A DNA stretch of 64,000 bases from Blastocatellia bacterium (GTDB lineage: Bacteria > Acidobacteriota > Blastocatellia > Pyrinomonadales > Pyrinomonadaceae). The position numbers were made by a program, and so were the translations under genes. The notes below the pieces were generated by a model. That model saw only the letters and a program-made list of their open reading frames with translations. It was not told where the DNA came from and ran no database searches. Below are positions 17,554 through 26,585 of this stretch, in pieces (the first letter of the stretch is position 1; each line of letters starts with the position of its first letter). The DNA lies in NCBI GenBank assembly GCA_003168335.1, contig PMSM01000014.1, positions 310,001-374,000 of the forward strand, given 5' to 3'.

Positions 17554-17648
17554 TTAGGATTAAGATCAATCCTAACCTAAACACACTCTCTGTACGCCGG
17601 GGTTTGGTGGCTGGGTGAGTCGTGAGACGGAAGGCGGACCAAACCCCG
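17554..17648. other. Gene-free stretch with two strong hairpins
   Basis: TTAGGATT/AATCCTAA (17554-17561, 17568-17575) is a perfect 8-bp inverted repeat with a 6-base loop. CGGGGTTTGGT/ACCAAACCCCG (17598-17608, 17638-17648) is a perfect 11-bp stem with a 29-base loop. No reading frame in 17445-17690 looks coding. A small RNA is possible but no known family was recognised. Confidence 0.5.
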
Positions 17649-17690
17649 CAGCGAAGGGTTGCGTCACAATCGCCGTCACAAAACATTAAA

Positions 17691-17710
17691 GGCCACTCTC
17701 ACCGGTGGCC
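17691..17710 (-). terminator. Terminator downstream of tRNA-Pro (possibly bidirectional)
   Basis: Stem GGCCAC/GTGGCC with an 8-base loop. On the minus strand it is followed by TTTAATGTTTT, 27 bases after the tRNA end. On the plus strand it is followed by TTTTCTTTT. Confidence 0.65.
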
Positions 17711-17736
17711 TTTTCTTTTACTTTGCTGAATGTTAT

Positions 17737-17815
<79 letters not shown>

Positions 17816-17853
17816 CTAACAGTGTTGGATTCTATGTGACCCCAGACGCACTG

Positions 17854-18504
17854 TCAAACCTGCATACTTTTTTCTTTGTCCTCTCGCAAGTGCTTGATGT
17901 GGCGCCAAACCCACCAGGCAACCGCTAATGCCAGGATGATTCCAATGATGAAATCGAATCTATGAAATAGTGTCTTAAGCGTTGGATCTTTGTCCCACTT
18001 CTCACCGAGTCGCTGTCCTACGTACGCCAAACCAATGCACCAGGGCAGCGAGCCGGCAAAAGTGTAGATCACGAATTTTTTCAAGTTCATTCGGGCTACG
18101 CCCGCCGGGAACGCAATGAACGTGCGAATCGCCGGCAACAAGCGGCTCGCGAATACAATCACCTCGCCGAAACGAGCAAACCATCGATCAGCCAGGTCAA
18201 GATCGTGATGTGAAATCAGCAGGTAACGGCCATACTTCTCAACTAACGGTCTGCCACCATACATCCCCACCCAATATGCCACGAGCGATCCAAGCACACA
18301 GCCAAACGCACCCGCCACCCCCACCAACCAGAGATTGAATTCCCCCTTGGAAACCAGATAACCCGAGAAGGGCATGATTATTTCCGAGGGGAGCGGAATG
18401 CAGGCGGACTCAATGGCCATTAGCAGGACAACTCCCGCATAGCCAAGCCGGGAAATCGTGGCCACGATTAAGACTGAAAGCAGCTCGATGATTTTGCCAA
18501 TCAT
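17854..18504 (-). CDS. DedA-family membrane protein
   Basis: A 216-residue polytopic membrane protein of the classical DedA type. Recognisable segments are E-S-A-C-I-P-L-P-S-E-I-I-M-P-F-S-G-Y (about residues 32-49) and G-S-L-V-A-Y-W-V-G-x-Y-G-G-R. The strongly conserved FASRLLPAIRTFIAFPAGVA is also present. DedA proteins move undecaprenyl phosphate or phospholipids across the membrane and affect proton-motive force. It ends a minus-strand run surE-pcm-dedA with a short gap before pcm, which suggests cotranscription. Confidence 0.88.
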   Translation of the reverse strand: MIGKIIELLSVLIVATISRLGYAGVVLLMAIESACIPLPSEIIMPFSGYLVSKGEFNLWLVGVAGAFGCVLGSLVAYWVGMYGGRPLVEKYGRYLLISHHDLDLADRWFARFGEVIVFASRLLPAIRTFIAFPAGVARMNLKKFVIYTFAGSLPWCIGLAYVGQRLGEKWDKDPTLKTLFHRFDFIIGIILALAVAWWVWRHIKHLREDKEKSMQV

Positions 18505-18526
18505 TTCTAATCAAAAAACAACGTCA

Positions 18527-19210
18527 CTAATTTAGGGCCCATCCGTGCTGGCCAATCAGTGGTACAAACTGACAAGGCCCGTGCTCTTCGACCTGATGCC
18601 CACCCTCAGTCTTGTTCACGCGGATTAATTTCTGCGACTCGCGCGTCTCTCCGACTGGAATAACCAAGCGTCCGCCGATCTTCAATTGCGCGACAAGCGG
18701 ATCCGGGATTCGCGGCCCACCGGCCGCGACCAGAATTCCATCATACGGTCCGTAGGCATTCCAGCCCAGAGTACCGTCAAACGCCTTGACCGTCGCATTG
18801 TAGATTCCCAGTTCGCAAATCCTGGCCTGCGCCTGGCGCGCTAGTTCACCGATGCGCTCAATCGAGTAAATCTGCGCCGCAAGTTGCGCCAGCACGGCCG
18901 TTTGATAGCCTGAGCCAGCGCCGATTTCCAGCACTCGACTCTTCTTATCCAGCTCAAGCAGCTCAGTCATTCGCGCTACGATGAACGGTTGTGAGATCGT
19001 CTGATTGAAATCGATCGGCAGCGCGTGATCGTCGTAGGCACGTCCGCGGAGCGCCTCAGGAACAAAGAAATGCCGCGGGACGCAGCGCATGGCTGCCAGG
19101 ACACTTTCATCGCGAATGCCGTAATGATCGCGCAGGCGTTCGACCATGCGCTCGCGAGGGATGCCATACTCGGCCTGCAGTGCGTGTTGCCGTGATTGTG
19201 TGGAACTCAA
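18527..19210 (-). CDS. pcm: Protein-L-isoaspartate O-methyltransferase
   Basis: Repairs isoaspartyl damage in aged proteins by SAM-dependent methylation. The 227-residue protein has PIDFNQTISQPFIVARM, the SAM-binding VLEIGAGSGYQTAVLA and a conserved VAAGGPRIPDPLVAQLK segment. The first start, a TTG at 19210, gives an N-terminus like those of other members. The ATG at 19147 is an alternative. It follows surE closely, the standard stationary-phase repair pair. Confidence 0.94.
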   Translation of the reverse strand: MSSTQSRQHALQAEYGIPRERMVERLRDHYGIRDESVLAAMRCVPRHFFVPEALRGRAYDDHALPIDFNQTISQPFIVARMTELLELDKKSRVLEIGAGSGYQTAVLAQLAAQIYSIERIGELARQAQARICELGIYNATVKAFDGTLGWNAYGPYDGILVAAGGPRIPDPLVAQLKIGGRLVIPVGETRESQKLIRVNKTEGGHQVEEHGPCQFVPLIGQHGWALN

Positions 19211-19243
19211 TTCTTTGCTGCAAGGAAGTCGTGATGTTTGTTA

Positions 19244-20011
19244 CTAAGTATGCAAGAGTTCAGAAGACGCCAAACAATTCCAGGAGCCTATTTCTGTTAG
19301 TGCCCGGTGATCAGTCATGTCGCTTCTCAACGGAGTGACCGATACAAAGCCGTCTTCTATTGCTCGATAGTCGGTGCCCTCTTCCGCATTCAAGCGGAAA
19401 TATTGTTCTCCGATCCAAAAATACGGTTTACCGCGAGGATCTATATGCTCTGTAATCACGGGCCTGGCATTCTTGATCCCCTGGCGAGTCACTTTCACGC
19501 CTTTGATCTCACCCAGCGGGACGTTCATGTTCAAGAGTGTTCCCTCAGGCAGGCCTTCACTAAGTATCTTTCGCACAGCGAGCACCGCGAATCGAGCAGC
19601 GTCGGTAAAGTCAAGGTTCTCTCTTGCTACCAGGCTGACTGCAATTCCCTTCACTCCCAGGATCGTCGCTTCCAAAGCACCCGCCACCGTGCCCGAATAC
19701 GTCGCGTCGTCTCCAAGATTCCCGCCGTGGTTAATCCCTGACACGCAAACATCCGGTAGTTCATCGTCCTTGAGAATTTTGTGCAGCGCCAGCGTCACAC
19801 AATCCGTGGGCGTCCCGTCGACAGTCCAATGCCGATCATCGATCTGCCGAATGCGAAGAGGCCGAGCGAGTGTTAAGCTGTGCGAAGCACCGCTCATCTC
19901 AGCCGCCGGCGCGACGACAAACACATCCCCGACCTCGTGTAAAGCTCTTTCAAGCTTCAACAGCCCGTCGGAGTGAATTCCGTCGTCGTTGGTCAATAAG
20001 ATGCGCGTCAT
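19244..20011 (-). CDS. surE: 5'/3'-nucleotidase SurE
   Basis: Metal-dependent survival-protein nucleotidase. It begins MTRILLTNDDGIHSDG with the metal-binding Asp9 and Asp10. It has SGASHSLTL, the V-S-G-I-N-H-G-G-N-L-G-D-D-A-T-Y-S-G-T-V signature and a typical 255-residue length. The ATG at 20011 is clear. It stands between rpsU and pcm on the minus strand. Confidence 0.96.
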   Translation of the reverse strand: MTRILLTNDDGIHSDGLLKLERALHEVGDVFVVAPAAEMSGASHSLTLARPLRIRQIDDRHWTVDGTPTDCVTLALHKILKDDELPDVCVSGINHGGNLGDDATYSGTVAGALEATILGVKGIAVSLVARENLDFTDAARFAVLAVRKILSEGLPEGTLLNMNVPLGEIKGVKVTRQGIKNARPVITEHIDPRGKPYFWIGEQYFRLNAEEGTDYRAIEDGFVSVTPLRSDMTDHRALTEIGSWNCLASSELLHT

Positions 20012-20148
20012 CGCTCGCTCATCCGGTTGGTAAATTCGTTGCGGTCGCTTTGCACACGTGCCCTTCCCGCTTTGAAAACGTTTTGCCGAACCTCACTTCT
20101 GGTTGTGGACAACTTGGTGAGTCTCGTGGAATGCAGGCTGCGCGATTA

Positions 20149-20361
20149 CTATCTGCCGCCGACGGGACGCGGTCGTGGGCGTCCCTTCTTCTTGTTACGC
20201 TTGCGAGCCAAAGCCGACTTGAGCTTGGCCTTTTGCCCCGGAGGCATGAAAAAGGCATGCTTCTTTGCGTCCTTAATTATCTCTTCGGTCATCACCTTGC
20301 GCTTAAAGCGACGCAGTGCGCTTTCAATCGACTCGCCCTGGTTAACTGTCACTACTGCCAT
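20149..20361 (-). CDS. rpsU: 30S ribosomal protein S21
   Basis: A small-subunit protein that takes part in mRNA recruitment. The 70-residue, very basic protein has the family opening V-x-Q-G-E-S-I-E-S-A-L-R-R-F-K-R-K-V and the RKRNKKKGRPRPRP tail. ATG at 20361. It is immediately downstream of the COG1964 radical SAM gene, but a terminator lies between, so the two may be separately transcribed. Confidence 0.95.
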   Translation of the reverse strand: MAVVTVNQGESIESALRRFKRKVMTEEIIKDAKKHAFFMPPGQKAKLKSALARKRNKKKGRPRPRPVGGR

Positions 20362-20449
20362 CTATTTCTCCGATTGATCAGTCTTTGATTCTTTCCCGCT
20401 TTTCGAACTCTATTTAACACGTCTTCCTGCATCATGGTCAAGCAGACAA

Positions 20450-20490
20450 CGAAAACCCCGCGAACGGTCAGAAACGTTAGCGGGGCACTC
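20450..20490 (-). terminator. Terminator after the radical SAM gene
   Basis: On the minus strand, CCCCGC (20485-20480) pairs with GCGGGG (20461-20456), strengthened by AACG/CGTT, and is followed by TTTTCGTTGT. It lies just beyond the stop at 20510. Confidence 0.75.
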
Positions 20491-20509
20491 GTCAAAAGCT
20501 AGCCGATGA

Positions 20510-22546
20510 CTAAGCTGAGACAACAGCTAAATCCTTCTTCCGGCTCAAGCCTTGGATCTGCACTGGCTTGTCACCGTTGTCTGACTTGATATCTTGCTGT
20601 TTAAGTACCATTTCCTGATAGAGCTTACGCATCATCACGGTTTCTTCATGCGCAGTCTTGGGACCTTCCATATGCGGCTTGTTCGGCCGCATCAGATCCA
20701 CTTCGTTCAGCTTAAGGCCGTGAGTAGGATCCGCCAGATCGACAGTCTTGCCGCCCGCGAAGATCTCGTGCCGTCCATGTTCTTCATACCACTTAGCGAC
20801 GGTCGCGTTTTGGTGCATGTGCTCGATAATGTTGCGCCAACCAATACCGGTGTTATAGGCGCAGAAGCTAATCTCGCCTTCCTGCGTTCCGTAAGGAATA
20901 ATGCACATCTCTGTGCGGCGGAAATCATAGTTGAATAGATCCTGGAACCACATGCCCGCGATGAACAGAAAGTTCCACCGATCGGACCGCCGTTTTTGGA
21001 TGTCGTCCTTGCTACGGTCACCGCTCACCTTGCCATAGTCCTTCCCGGTCAACCCAAAGGACTTGTCAAACTTCTTGAAAAGCTCATAAAGATTGAATTG
21101 GGACGGCGCGTTCTTCGGGTTGTAATGCTTTAGAAGTGCGAGCCCCATCATTATGTTGGAGGCCCATTTCCCCCGCGCGGCATCCGTTATCTTCCGCATA
21201 TCCTTAACAAGTCCAGGGATATTAAGGAATGCCGGGACAGGACTCATTTCTTTCGTCTCTTTGTCGATCATAACCGCCGTGCCGACGCCACAGTTCGGGT
21301 GGCAACCACAGGATACTTGGCCCCATTCCGAGTTTGGTCCGTGAACGAGGTCGGCAAAATCTGCGAAGGCCCCCATTAGCGAAAGCGGAAACCAGTCTCG
21401 GGTTGGTTCCGTAATTCCAACCTGGTTCTTGACGTCGTGCGCCAGATGGGAAAGCGTGTATCGCTGCTGCAAGCGCCGCTCGGCAGTAATAGCCTCGTCA
21501 CGACCGGTAAAAGAAACCGGCTGGAAGGAAAGAAACGCAATCTTCTTTGGGTTATCCAATGCAAAGCGGATGATCGATCCAACCTGATCATTATTGATGC
21601 CGTTTACCAGCGTCGTGACCAGAACAATCTCTACCCCAGCCTCGTGGAGATTATTAATCGCCCGCAGCTTCACATCGAACAGATTGCCTACCTGGCGGTG
21701 GCTATTAGCGTCGTTGCCAACACCGTCAAATTGGAAATATACATAACGCAATCCCGCCTCTGCCGCTTGACGGCAAAACTCCTTGCTCTTTGCGAACTCA
21801 ATACCGTTAGTGGCTGCCTGGACCGAGTTATACCCAACCTTGCGAGAGTACTTAATCGCCTCAATGAAGTGCGGTGAAATCGTTGGTTCACCACCTGAAA
21901 ACTGCACCGACATTTGCCGACGTGGCTTGATCGAGATTGCGTTGTCGAGGATCTCCTGGATATCCTCCATGCTCAACTCATGGACGAACCCCACCTGGTT
22001 AGCATCCATGAAACACGGATCGCACATCATGTTACAGCGGTTCGTAAGATCCACTGTCAACACAGCTCCCCGGCCGTACTTGATCGTACTCGTCCCGTGA
22101 TTGTGTAGCTTCTCGTCGTTATGCGCAGGAATGTCACGACCAGGAAACATCGCTTCGATGTGGGTCAGGAACTTCGAGTCGATGGCCATCATGTCCTCGA
22201 AATGACCGTGAATCGGGCAGTCCTTCACCATCCAGATCTCGCCGTCACGCTCAATGATTTGCGCCTTAATCTCTCCAACCTTTTCGTCCAACAGAACCGC
22301 AACATCCTGCTTGCCGCTAAGAATCTCCTCCCGCGCCTCAATGACGCAGTTGGGACAAAGAGAGTCAGTAACGCGAGGCCAGCCCAGCGTTGGTTTTGTC
22401 TTCTGCCATGATTTCAACAGGGGCTTGTCGGACCACTTAGGCGTAAACGATGGATTTGGCTTGTACTTGTTAACTACTTGAATTGTATTGAAGAGCCCGC
22501 CAGCCACCGCGGCTACGGCCCGTTCTGAATACCTTATAACTTTCAT
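20510..22546 (-). CDS. COG1964 radical SAM protein, tetraether/membrane-spanning lipid synthase (Tes/MSS)-like
   Basis: A 678-residue radical SAM enzyme. The N-terminal zinc/rubredoxin-like part has CPNC (64-67) and DCPIHGHFED. The radical SAM cluster is C-N-M-M-C-D-P-C (Cys171, 175, 178), followed by VQFSGGEPT and QAATNGIEF. The C-terminal part has C-G-C-H-P-N-C and W-F-Q-D-L-F-N-Y-D, then C-I-I-P-Y-G-T-Q-E-G and FCAYNTGIGWRNI. This order is what I recall for COG1964 proteins such as archaeal MJ0619 (Tes), which couples lipid tails through a radical at methyl carbons. Acidobacteria make iso-diabolic acid by tail-to-tail coupling of iso fatty acids, so that role is an inference here. ATG at 22546, with a GTG 36 bases upstream as alternative. 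Confidence 0.8.
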   Translation of the reverse strand: MKVIRYSERAVAAVAGGLFNTIQVVNKYKPNPSFTPKWSDKPLLKSWQKTKPTLGWPRVTDSLCPNCVIEAREEILSGKQDVAVLLDEKVGEIKAQIIERDGEIWMVKDCPIHGHFEDMMAIDSKFLTHIEAMFPGRDIPAHNDEKLHNHGTSTIKYGRGAVLTVDLTNRCNMMCDPCFMDANQVGFVHELSMEDIQEILDNAISIKPRRQMSVQFSGGEPTISPHFIEAIKYSRKVGYNSVQAATNGIEFAKSKEFCRQAAEAGLRYVYFQFDGVGNDANSHRQVGNLFDVKLRAINNLHEAGVEIVLVTTLVNGINNDQVGSIIRFALDNPKKIAFLSFQPVSFTGRDEAITAERRLQQRYTLSHLAHDVKNQVGITEPTRDWFPLSLMGAFADFADLVHGPNSEWGQVSCGCHPNCGVGTAVMIDKETKEMSPVPAFLNIPGLVKDMRKITDAARGKWASNIMMGLALLKHYNPKNAPSQFNLYELFKKFDKSFGLTGKDYGKVSGDRSKDDIQKRRSDRWNFLFIAGMWFQDLFNYDFRRTEMCIIPYGTQEGEISFCAYNTGIGWRNIIEHMHQNATVAKWYEEHGRHEIFAGGKTVDLADPTHGLKLNEVDLMRPNKPHMEGPKTAHEETVMMRKLYQEMVLKQQDIKSDNGDKPVQIQGLSRKKDLAVVSA

Positions 22547-23418
22547 AAGAATGCCCCGCTCCCACTTAGAGGATTTGTACACTACTCGCTCGCAAATCTA
22601 CGAGCAATGGCTGTGCCGACGCGCCACGAGCCGTTACTCCCTTGATAACACGCAGGTTAGGCTCTCTACATTGGCTTCCAGGGAACCTCACTTATGCGTG
22701 TCATCGTAACCCGCGGGGGTTGTCGCGACTCCTCACGACACTGACCTTGAACCGCCTGGCCCGCCCTAGTCATTCGGATTGCTAGTAAGAGGAAATCACA
22801 CCGAGGTACGGCTGGCATTTCCGTTCGCCGCGCGTACGCCGATTTAAGCGCTTAATAGCACTTACCTGATGTAACTGTTGAGGTTAGCTTGTTGAATTGT
22901 TGTAAAGAAATGGTCTTGCCTCAGATCTACTCAGGTGCTAAAGTCGGCGCCACTTGCCGTAAAGCATTGTCGCGCAAGGAATTGAAAAGATAATGACCAC
23001 TGTATCTTGGGTGTGGCGTCAGTTTCCAGCCACTTATATGGTGGTTAGGTCGTTTAAGACTCTACTGTCAGAAGAGGCTAGGAGCCAGGAGATGAAGAGA
23101 AAACCGCTCGTGTCCCCAAGAACTCTGCGTCAGTTTCGGGCAAGCGTCACCACTCGGAGAAAGATGGCATCCTTGCGCGTTTCCTCGCAGCGACGGCGAC
23201 TGCGGCGCGCACAGTTTTGTACTAACAACTCGGCGATCTTCATTCAGTTGCCAACCGAATTGGACCGGGCCGAGCCGGGATGTCGCTGAAGATGTGCGCG
23301 CGCGACACGGTCGGAACGCGATCCTGGGACTGGATCGTACGGCACTTTTGGCCGATGGTCATGGCTGAACCGAACTGAACCCAAGCGATAAGTTGAAACG
23401 AGACTGAGGAGGTGTTCC
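22547..23418. other. Long gene-poor interval with a perfect 12-bp palindrome
   Basis: About 870 bases between the divergent radical SAM and FtsL-like genes. TTAAGCGCTTAA at 22844-22855 is a perfect palindrome that could be an operator. A 98-codon frame at 22993-23289 (Arg-rich, ATG after a weak AAGGAA) has no recognisable features and I do not call it. The interval probably holds the promoters of both flanking genes. Confidence 0.4.
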
Positions 23419-23859
23419 TTGAACAGGGTAGGAGATACTTACTGGCTTAGAAATCGGCACGTCACACAACAAGTTGCCGCGCAAGCGCTTCCGGTACGCG
23501 AACTGTCTCGCGAATGGCTCCCGGCAGCGGTTGATTGGTTATGGCTGCTTCCGTCGTGGATTTTTTTGGCAATGATACTTATCGCCACCCTCGGAATCTG
23601 CTCGACCGTGATAATGCGGTCAAGAGCTGAGCTAAAGGCTTCGTCCCTCGAGTATGGTCGGATGACCTCCGAAATCGATTCCATGCGCCGCTCAAATGCT
23701 TCCCTGCAGGTGGAAACACGTCTCATGGCGAGTGATCCAGGCACGATCGAATCCGCCGCGCGCGAAAGATTGGGGATGGTAAGACCGAACGACATCGTGG
23801 TTCCCATTGAATCGATTGGTCCAGTTTCAAGTTTTGGAACGTTATCGTTTGTCCGCTAA
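23419..23859 (+). CDS. FtsL/FtsB (septum formation initiator)-like membrane protein
   Basis: A 146-residue bitopic protein: a 47-residue N-terminal part, one hydrophobic helix (about residues 48-68), then a coiled-coil helix (RAELKASSLEYGRM...SEIDSMRRSNASLQVE). It ends with D-P-G-T-I-E-S-A-A-R-E-R-L-G-M-V-R-P-N-D. The last pattern is characteristic of divisome FtsL/DivIC proteins. The start is a TTG at 23419, set by a strong GAGGAGGT 5 bases upstream. No division gene is adjacent, so the role rests on architecture alone. Confidence 0.65.
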   Translation: MNRVGDTYWLRNRHVTQQVAAQALPVRELSREWLPAAVDWLWLLPSWIFLAMILIATLGICSTVIMRSRAELKASSLEYGRMTSEIDSMRRSNASLQVETRLMASDPGTIESAARERLGMVRPNDIVVPIESIGPVSSFGTLSFVR

Positions 23860-23914
23860 TAGCGTCCGCTCTACTCTGCTGCTGTGTCCACGAATTCAGG
23901 GTCCTTCCGAGATC

Positions 23915-23955
23915 GCGCGGCTGTGAGTATTACCTCAGCCGCGCGCCCTTCTTTG
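23915..23955 (+). terminator. Terminator after the FtsL-like gene
   Basis: A 9-bp stem GCGCGGCTG/CAGCCGCGC (23915-23923, 23936-23944) with a 12-base loop, followed by the pyrimidine-rich GCCCTTCTTTGTCT. Confidence 0.65.
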
Positions 23956-24089
23956 TCTAGACCAAAGTCTGGGCCGACCTCGCGGCACTGCCTACTCCGC
24001 TTGGATTGACACACCCAAAACCATCAACTAGTATCCAAGGAATCAAGGATTTTGACAGTAACGGCCCCTGTCGCCAACAAGTCTGGACG

Positions 24090-25769
24090 ATGCAAGAGAT
24101 CAAAGAAGCTTCTTCTGAAGACCAAGCCAAAGAACGCTGGGAAGAAGAGGTTTTGAAGCCTTCTCTGATGCGTCAAGGTGAGCGTAAGCTCAGCTTCAAA
24201 ACTGTTTCTCTCGACGAAGTCAACCGACTCTACACCCCATCGGACACTGCCAACATCGACTTTGATCGCGACCTTGCGTTTCCGGGGCAGTTTCCATACA
24301 CGAGAGGTATTCATGCCACTGGCCACCGCGGCAAACTTTGGACAATGCGTCAATTTGCCGGTTTTGGCACACCCGAAGAGACCAACGCGAGATTTAAGTA
24401 CCTTTTAAGAGAAGGGCAAACTGGTCTCTCGGTAGCCTATGACCTTCCGGCGCTGATGGGCTACGACGCCGATTCCCCACTCTCGGAAGGTGAGGTCGGA
24501 AAGTGCGGGGTGGCTGTTTCTTCTCTCGCTGACATGGAAGCCCTGTTTGACGGAATTCCCCTCGAAGGCGTTACCGTTTCTCAGACGATTAATGCGCCAG
24601 CCTCGGTCTTCCTCGCCATGTATCTGGTAGTTGCCCAGAAGCAAGGGGCAGACTGGAAAAAGATCTCCGGCACGCTACAAAACGACATTCTTAAGGAGTA
24701 CATAGCGCAGAAGGAGTGGATTTATCCGATTCGCTCCGCGATGAAGCTGGTCATCGATACATTTGAGTTTTGCACGAACCATGTCCCTCGTTACAACCCG
24801 ATTTCCGTAAGCGGCTATCATATTCGCGAAGCTGGCGCCACGGCGCTACAGGAACTTGCCTTTACCTTGCGCGACGGGATCGAATACGTGGAATGGGGCG
24901 TTCGCGCGGGTCTTGATATTGAGCAATTTGTGCCGCGCGTTTCTTTCTTCTTTAACGCTCACAATGACTTTTTTGAAGAAATCGCCAAGTATCGAGCGGC
25001 GCGGCGCATGTGGGCGCGAGCGATGCGCGATCGCTTTGGTGCTCGGTACGAGCGGACGATGCAAATGCGTTTTCACACTCAGACCGCCGGCGTGTCGTTG
25101 ACGGTGCAGCAACCGCTGAACAACATCGTGCGCGTGGCGATTCAGGCACTAGCTGGCGTGCTGGGCGGAACCCAATCCCTGCACACTGATGCGTTCGACG
25201 AAGCGCTGGCATTGCCGACCGACAAAGCTGCGTTGATCGCTCTACGAACTCAGCAAATTATTGCCGAAGAAACCGGCGTCGCCAACACTGTCGATCCATT
25301 GGGTGGCTCTTACTTCGTGGAGGCGTTAACAAACAAGCTGGAAGAGGGCGCGTTGGATTACTTCGATCGGATCGATAAGATGGGCGGCATGGTTGAAGCC
25401 GTCGAAAAGGGTTTCCCGCAACGCGAGATTCAAGAATCGGCTTATCAGTTCCAGAAAGCCCTGGAACGTGGCGATCAAACTATCGTCGGCGTGAACAAGT
25501 ACGAAATGAAAGACCAGCCCCAGGAAGTCCCGACTCTGGTCATCGATGAGTCAGTGCGCCAGCGCCAACTCGAGCGGCTCGAACGAACACGCACCAAGAG
25601 AGACAAGGGTGCGGTTGAGAAGGGACTTGATTCCCTGAGAATGGCCGCGCAACGCGGCGATAACACCATGCCGGCGACCATTGAAGCCGTCCGCGCTTAC
25701 GCCACGCTCGGCGAGATCTGTTCAGCTCTTCGGGACGTTTATGGAATTTACGAAGAGCCCGCCATCTAG
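24090..25769 (+). CDS. icmA: B12-dependent acyl-CoA mutase large subunit, isobutyryl-CoA mutase type
   Basis: TIM-barrel substrate domain of a coenzyme-B12 mutase, 559 residues, without its own cobalamin domain. Methylmalonyl-CoA mutases hold the substrate carboxylate with a Tyr in RQYAGF and an Arg ten residues after the Gln of T-I-Q-N-D-I-L. Here these are Phe89 (WTMRQFAGF) and Gln207 ([16 protein letters not shown]), the pair known from isobutyryl-CoA mutase. Interconversion of isobutyryl-CoA and butyryl-CoA is therefore more likely than the methylmalonyl reaction. [11 protein letters not shown] and [11 protein letters not shown] are standard. The ATG at 24090 is preferred; a TTG at 24006 is possible. 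The cobalamin subunit lies two genes downstream. Confidence 0.85.
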   Translation: MQEIKEASSEDQAKERWEEEVLKPSLMRQGERKLSFKTVSLDEVNRLYTPSDTANIDFDRDLAFPGQFPYTRGIHATGHRGKLWTMRQFAGFGTPEETNARFKYLLREGQTGLSVAYDLPALMGYDADSPLSEGEVGKCGVAVSSLADMEALFDGIPLEGVTVSQTINAPASVFLAMYLVVAQKQGADWKKISGTLQNDILKEYIAQKEWIYPIRSAMKLVIDTFEFCTNHVPRYNPISVSGYHIREAGATALQELAFTLRDGIEYVEWGVRAGLDIEQFVPRVSFFFNAHNDFFEEIAKYRAARRMWARAMRDRFGARYERTMQMRFHTQTAGVSLTVQQPLNNIVRVAIQALAGVLGGTQSLHTDAFDEALALPTDKAALIALRTQQIIAEETGVANTVDPLGGSYFVEALTNKLEEGALDYFDRIDKMGGMVEAVEKGFPQREIQESAYQFQKALERGDQTIVGVNKYEMKDQPQEVPTLVIDESVRQRQLERLERTRTKRDKGAVEKGLDSLRMAAQRGDNTMPATIEAVRAYATLGEICSALRDVYGIYEEPAI

Positions 25770-25793
25770 CTCGAAAGGAATTCCCCAAGTCAG

Positions 25794-26570
25794 ATGAAAC
25801 ACGTTCGCCTGTCTTCACTACTCCTCGCCTTACCTCTCACTCTGTGCGCGATCGTCGCCCAGGCTCCAAGCGTCGCGGCGCAGGATCGGGTCACCGTTCA
25901 ACCCAGGAGGGTCGTCCTACTTCGCAGCAGTAAAGTTGCGCGCGATTTTCCTGAACGCAAGACGGCAATCGTCAGATACCCGATCGTTCTGGGCTTAGCT
26001 GACGCAACCGTTCTGCGCAGGATCCAGAACACCCTAGCGATAAAGACTGTCTTCGACTCTACGTTAGAAGAATACCGGCAAGATTCCTGGTTGACCGAGT
26101 TCGACTATAAGGTCAACTACAATGAGAACTATCTTTTCGACATTACGTTTCAGCAGAGCGGAGTGGGCGCTTATCCAGACACCCAAACGAAGCACTTTCT
26201 AATTAACCTGAGAACCGGATTGGTCATCAAAGCTGTAGACAGTTTCAATCCAGACTCGCTGGCGACTCTGGCTCAAATGGCAAATCGAAAGTTGAAGGTC
26301 GAAACCAGAGAACGCATCAAAGAGCTCGCAGCCGATAAAGACACCGACGCGGATCAGAAAGGCTCTCTTAAGGATCAATTGGAACAACTGACGTTCACAG
26401 TCGAAAACCTCGACGAGCTCCAAGTTAGCGACAAAGGCGTGACGTTCTTGTATGACGCAGGATTTCCGCATGTAATTCAGGCTCTCCAGCCTGACGGCCG
26501 CTATGTTTTCAGCTACGCTGAACTGCGTCCCTACACAAAACGCAACGGGCCGCTCGGCATCTTCAAGTAG
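25794..26570 (+). CDS. Exported protein with a DUF3298/RsiV-like domain
   Basis: A 258-residue protein with a signal peptide (about residues 1-29, ending VAAQD). The central part has YNENYLFDITFQQSGVGAYP, HFLINLRTGLVIKAVDSFN and, at the end, VTFLYDAGFPHVIQALQPDG. The pattern of a beta sheet followed by an output-like Tyr/Asp/Phe region resembles DUF3298 proteins. No membrane anchor or sigma-binding region is visible, so an anti-sigma role is not supported. It is placed between the two mutase subunits, 24 bases after one and 15 before the other, and is probably cotranscribed. Function unknown. Confidence 0.6.
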   Translation: MKHVRLSSLLLALPLTLCAIVAQAPSVAAQDRVTVQPRRVVLLRSSKVARDFPERKTAIVRYPIVLGLADATVLRRIQNTLAIKTVFDSTLEEYRQDSWLTEFDYKVNYNENYLFDITFQQSGVGAYPDTQTKHFLINLRTGLVIKAVDSFNPDSLATLAQMANRKLKVETRERIKELAADKDTDADQKGSLKDQLEQLTFTVENLDELQVSDKGVTFLYDAGFPHVIQALQPDGRYVFSYAELRPYTKRNGPLGIFK

Positions 26571-26585
26571 TAGGGAAAAGGACAA

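Noticed and set aside
22993-23289. 98-codon plus-strand frame upstream of the FtsL-like gene
   Set aside because: Arg-rich, no domain, weak ribosome site and no terminator of its own. It could be a chance frame in a promoter region.
23860-24089. Cobalamin riboswitch before the B12-dependent mutase
   Set aside because: The only strong structure is a simple terminator hairpin; no B12-box-like sequence was seen.
25794-26570. RsiV-type anti-sigma factor
   Set aside because: No membrane helix after the signal peptide, no sigma-binding N-terminus and no sigma gene nearby.
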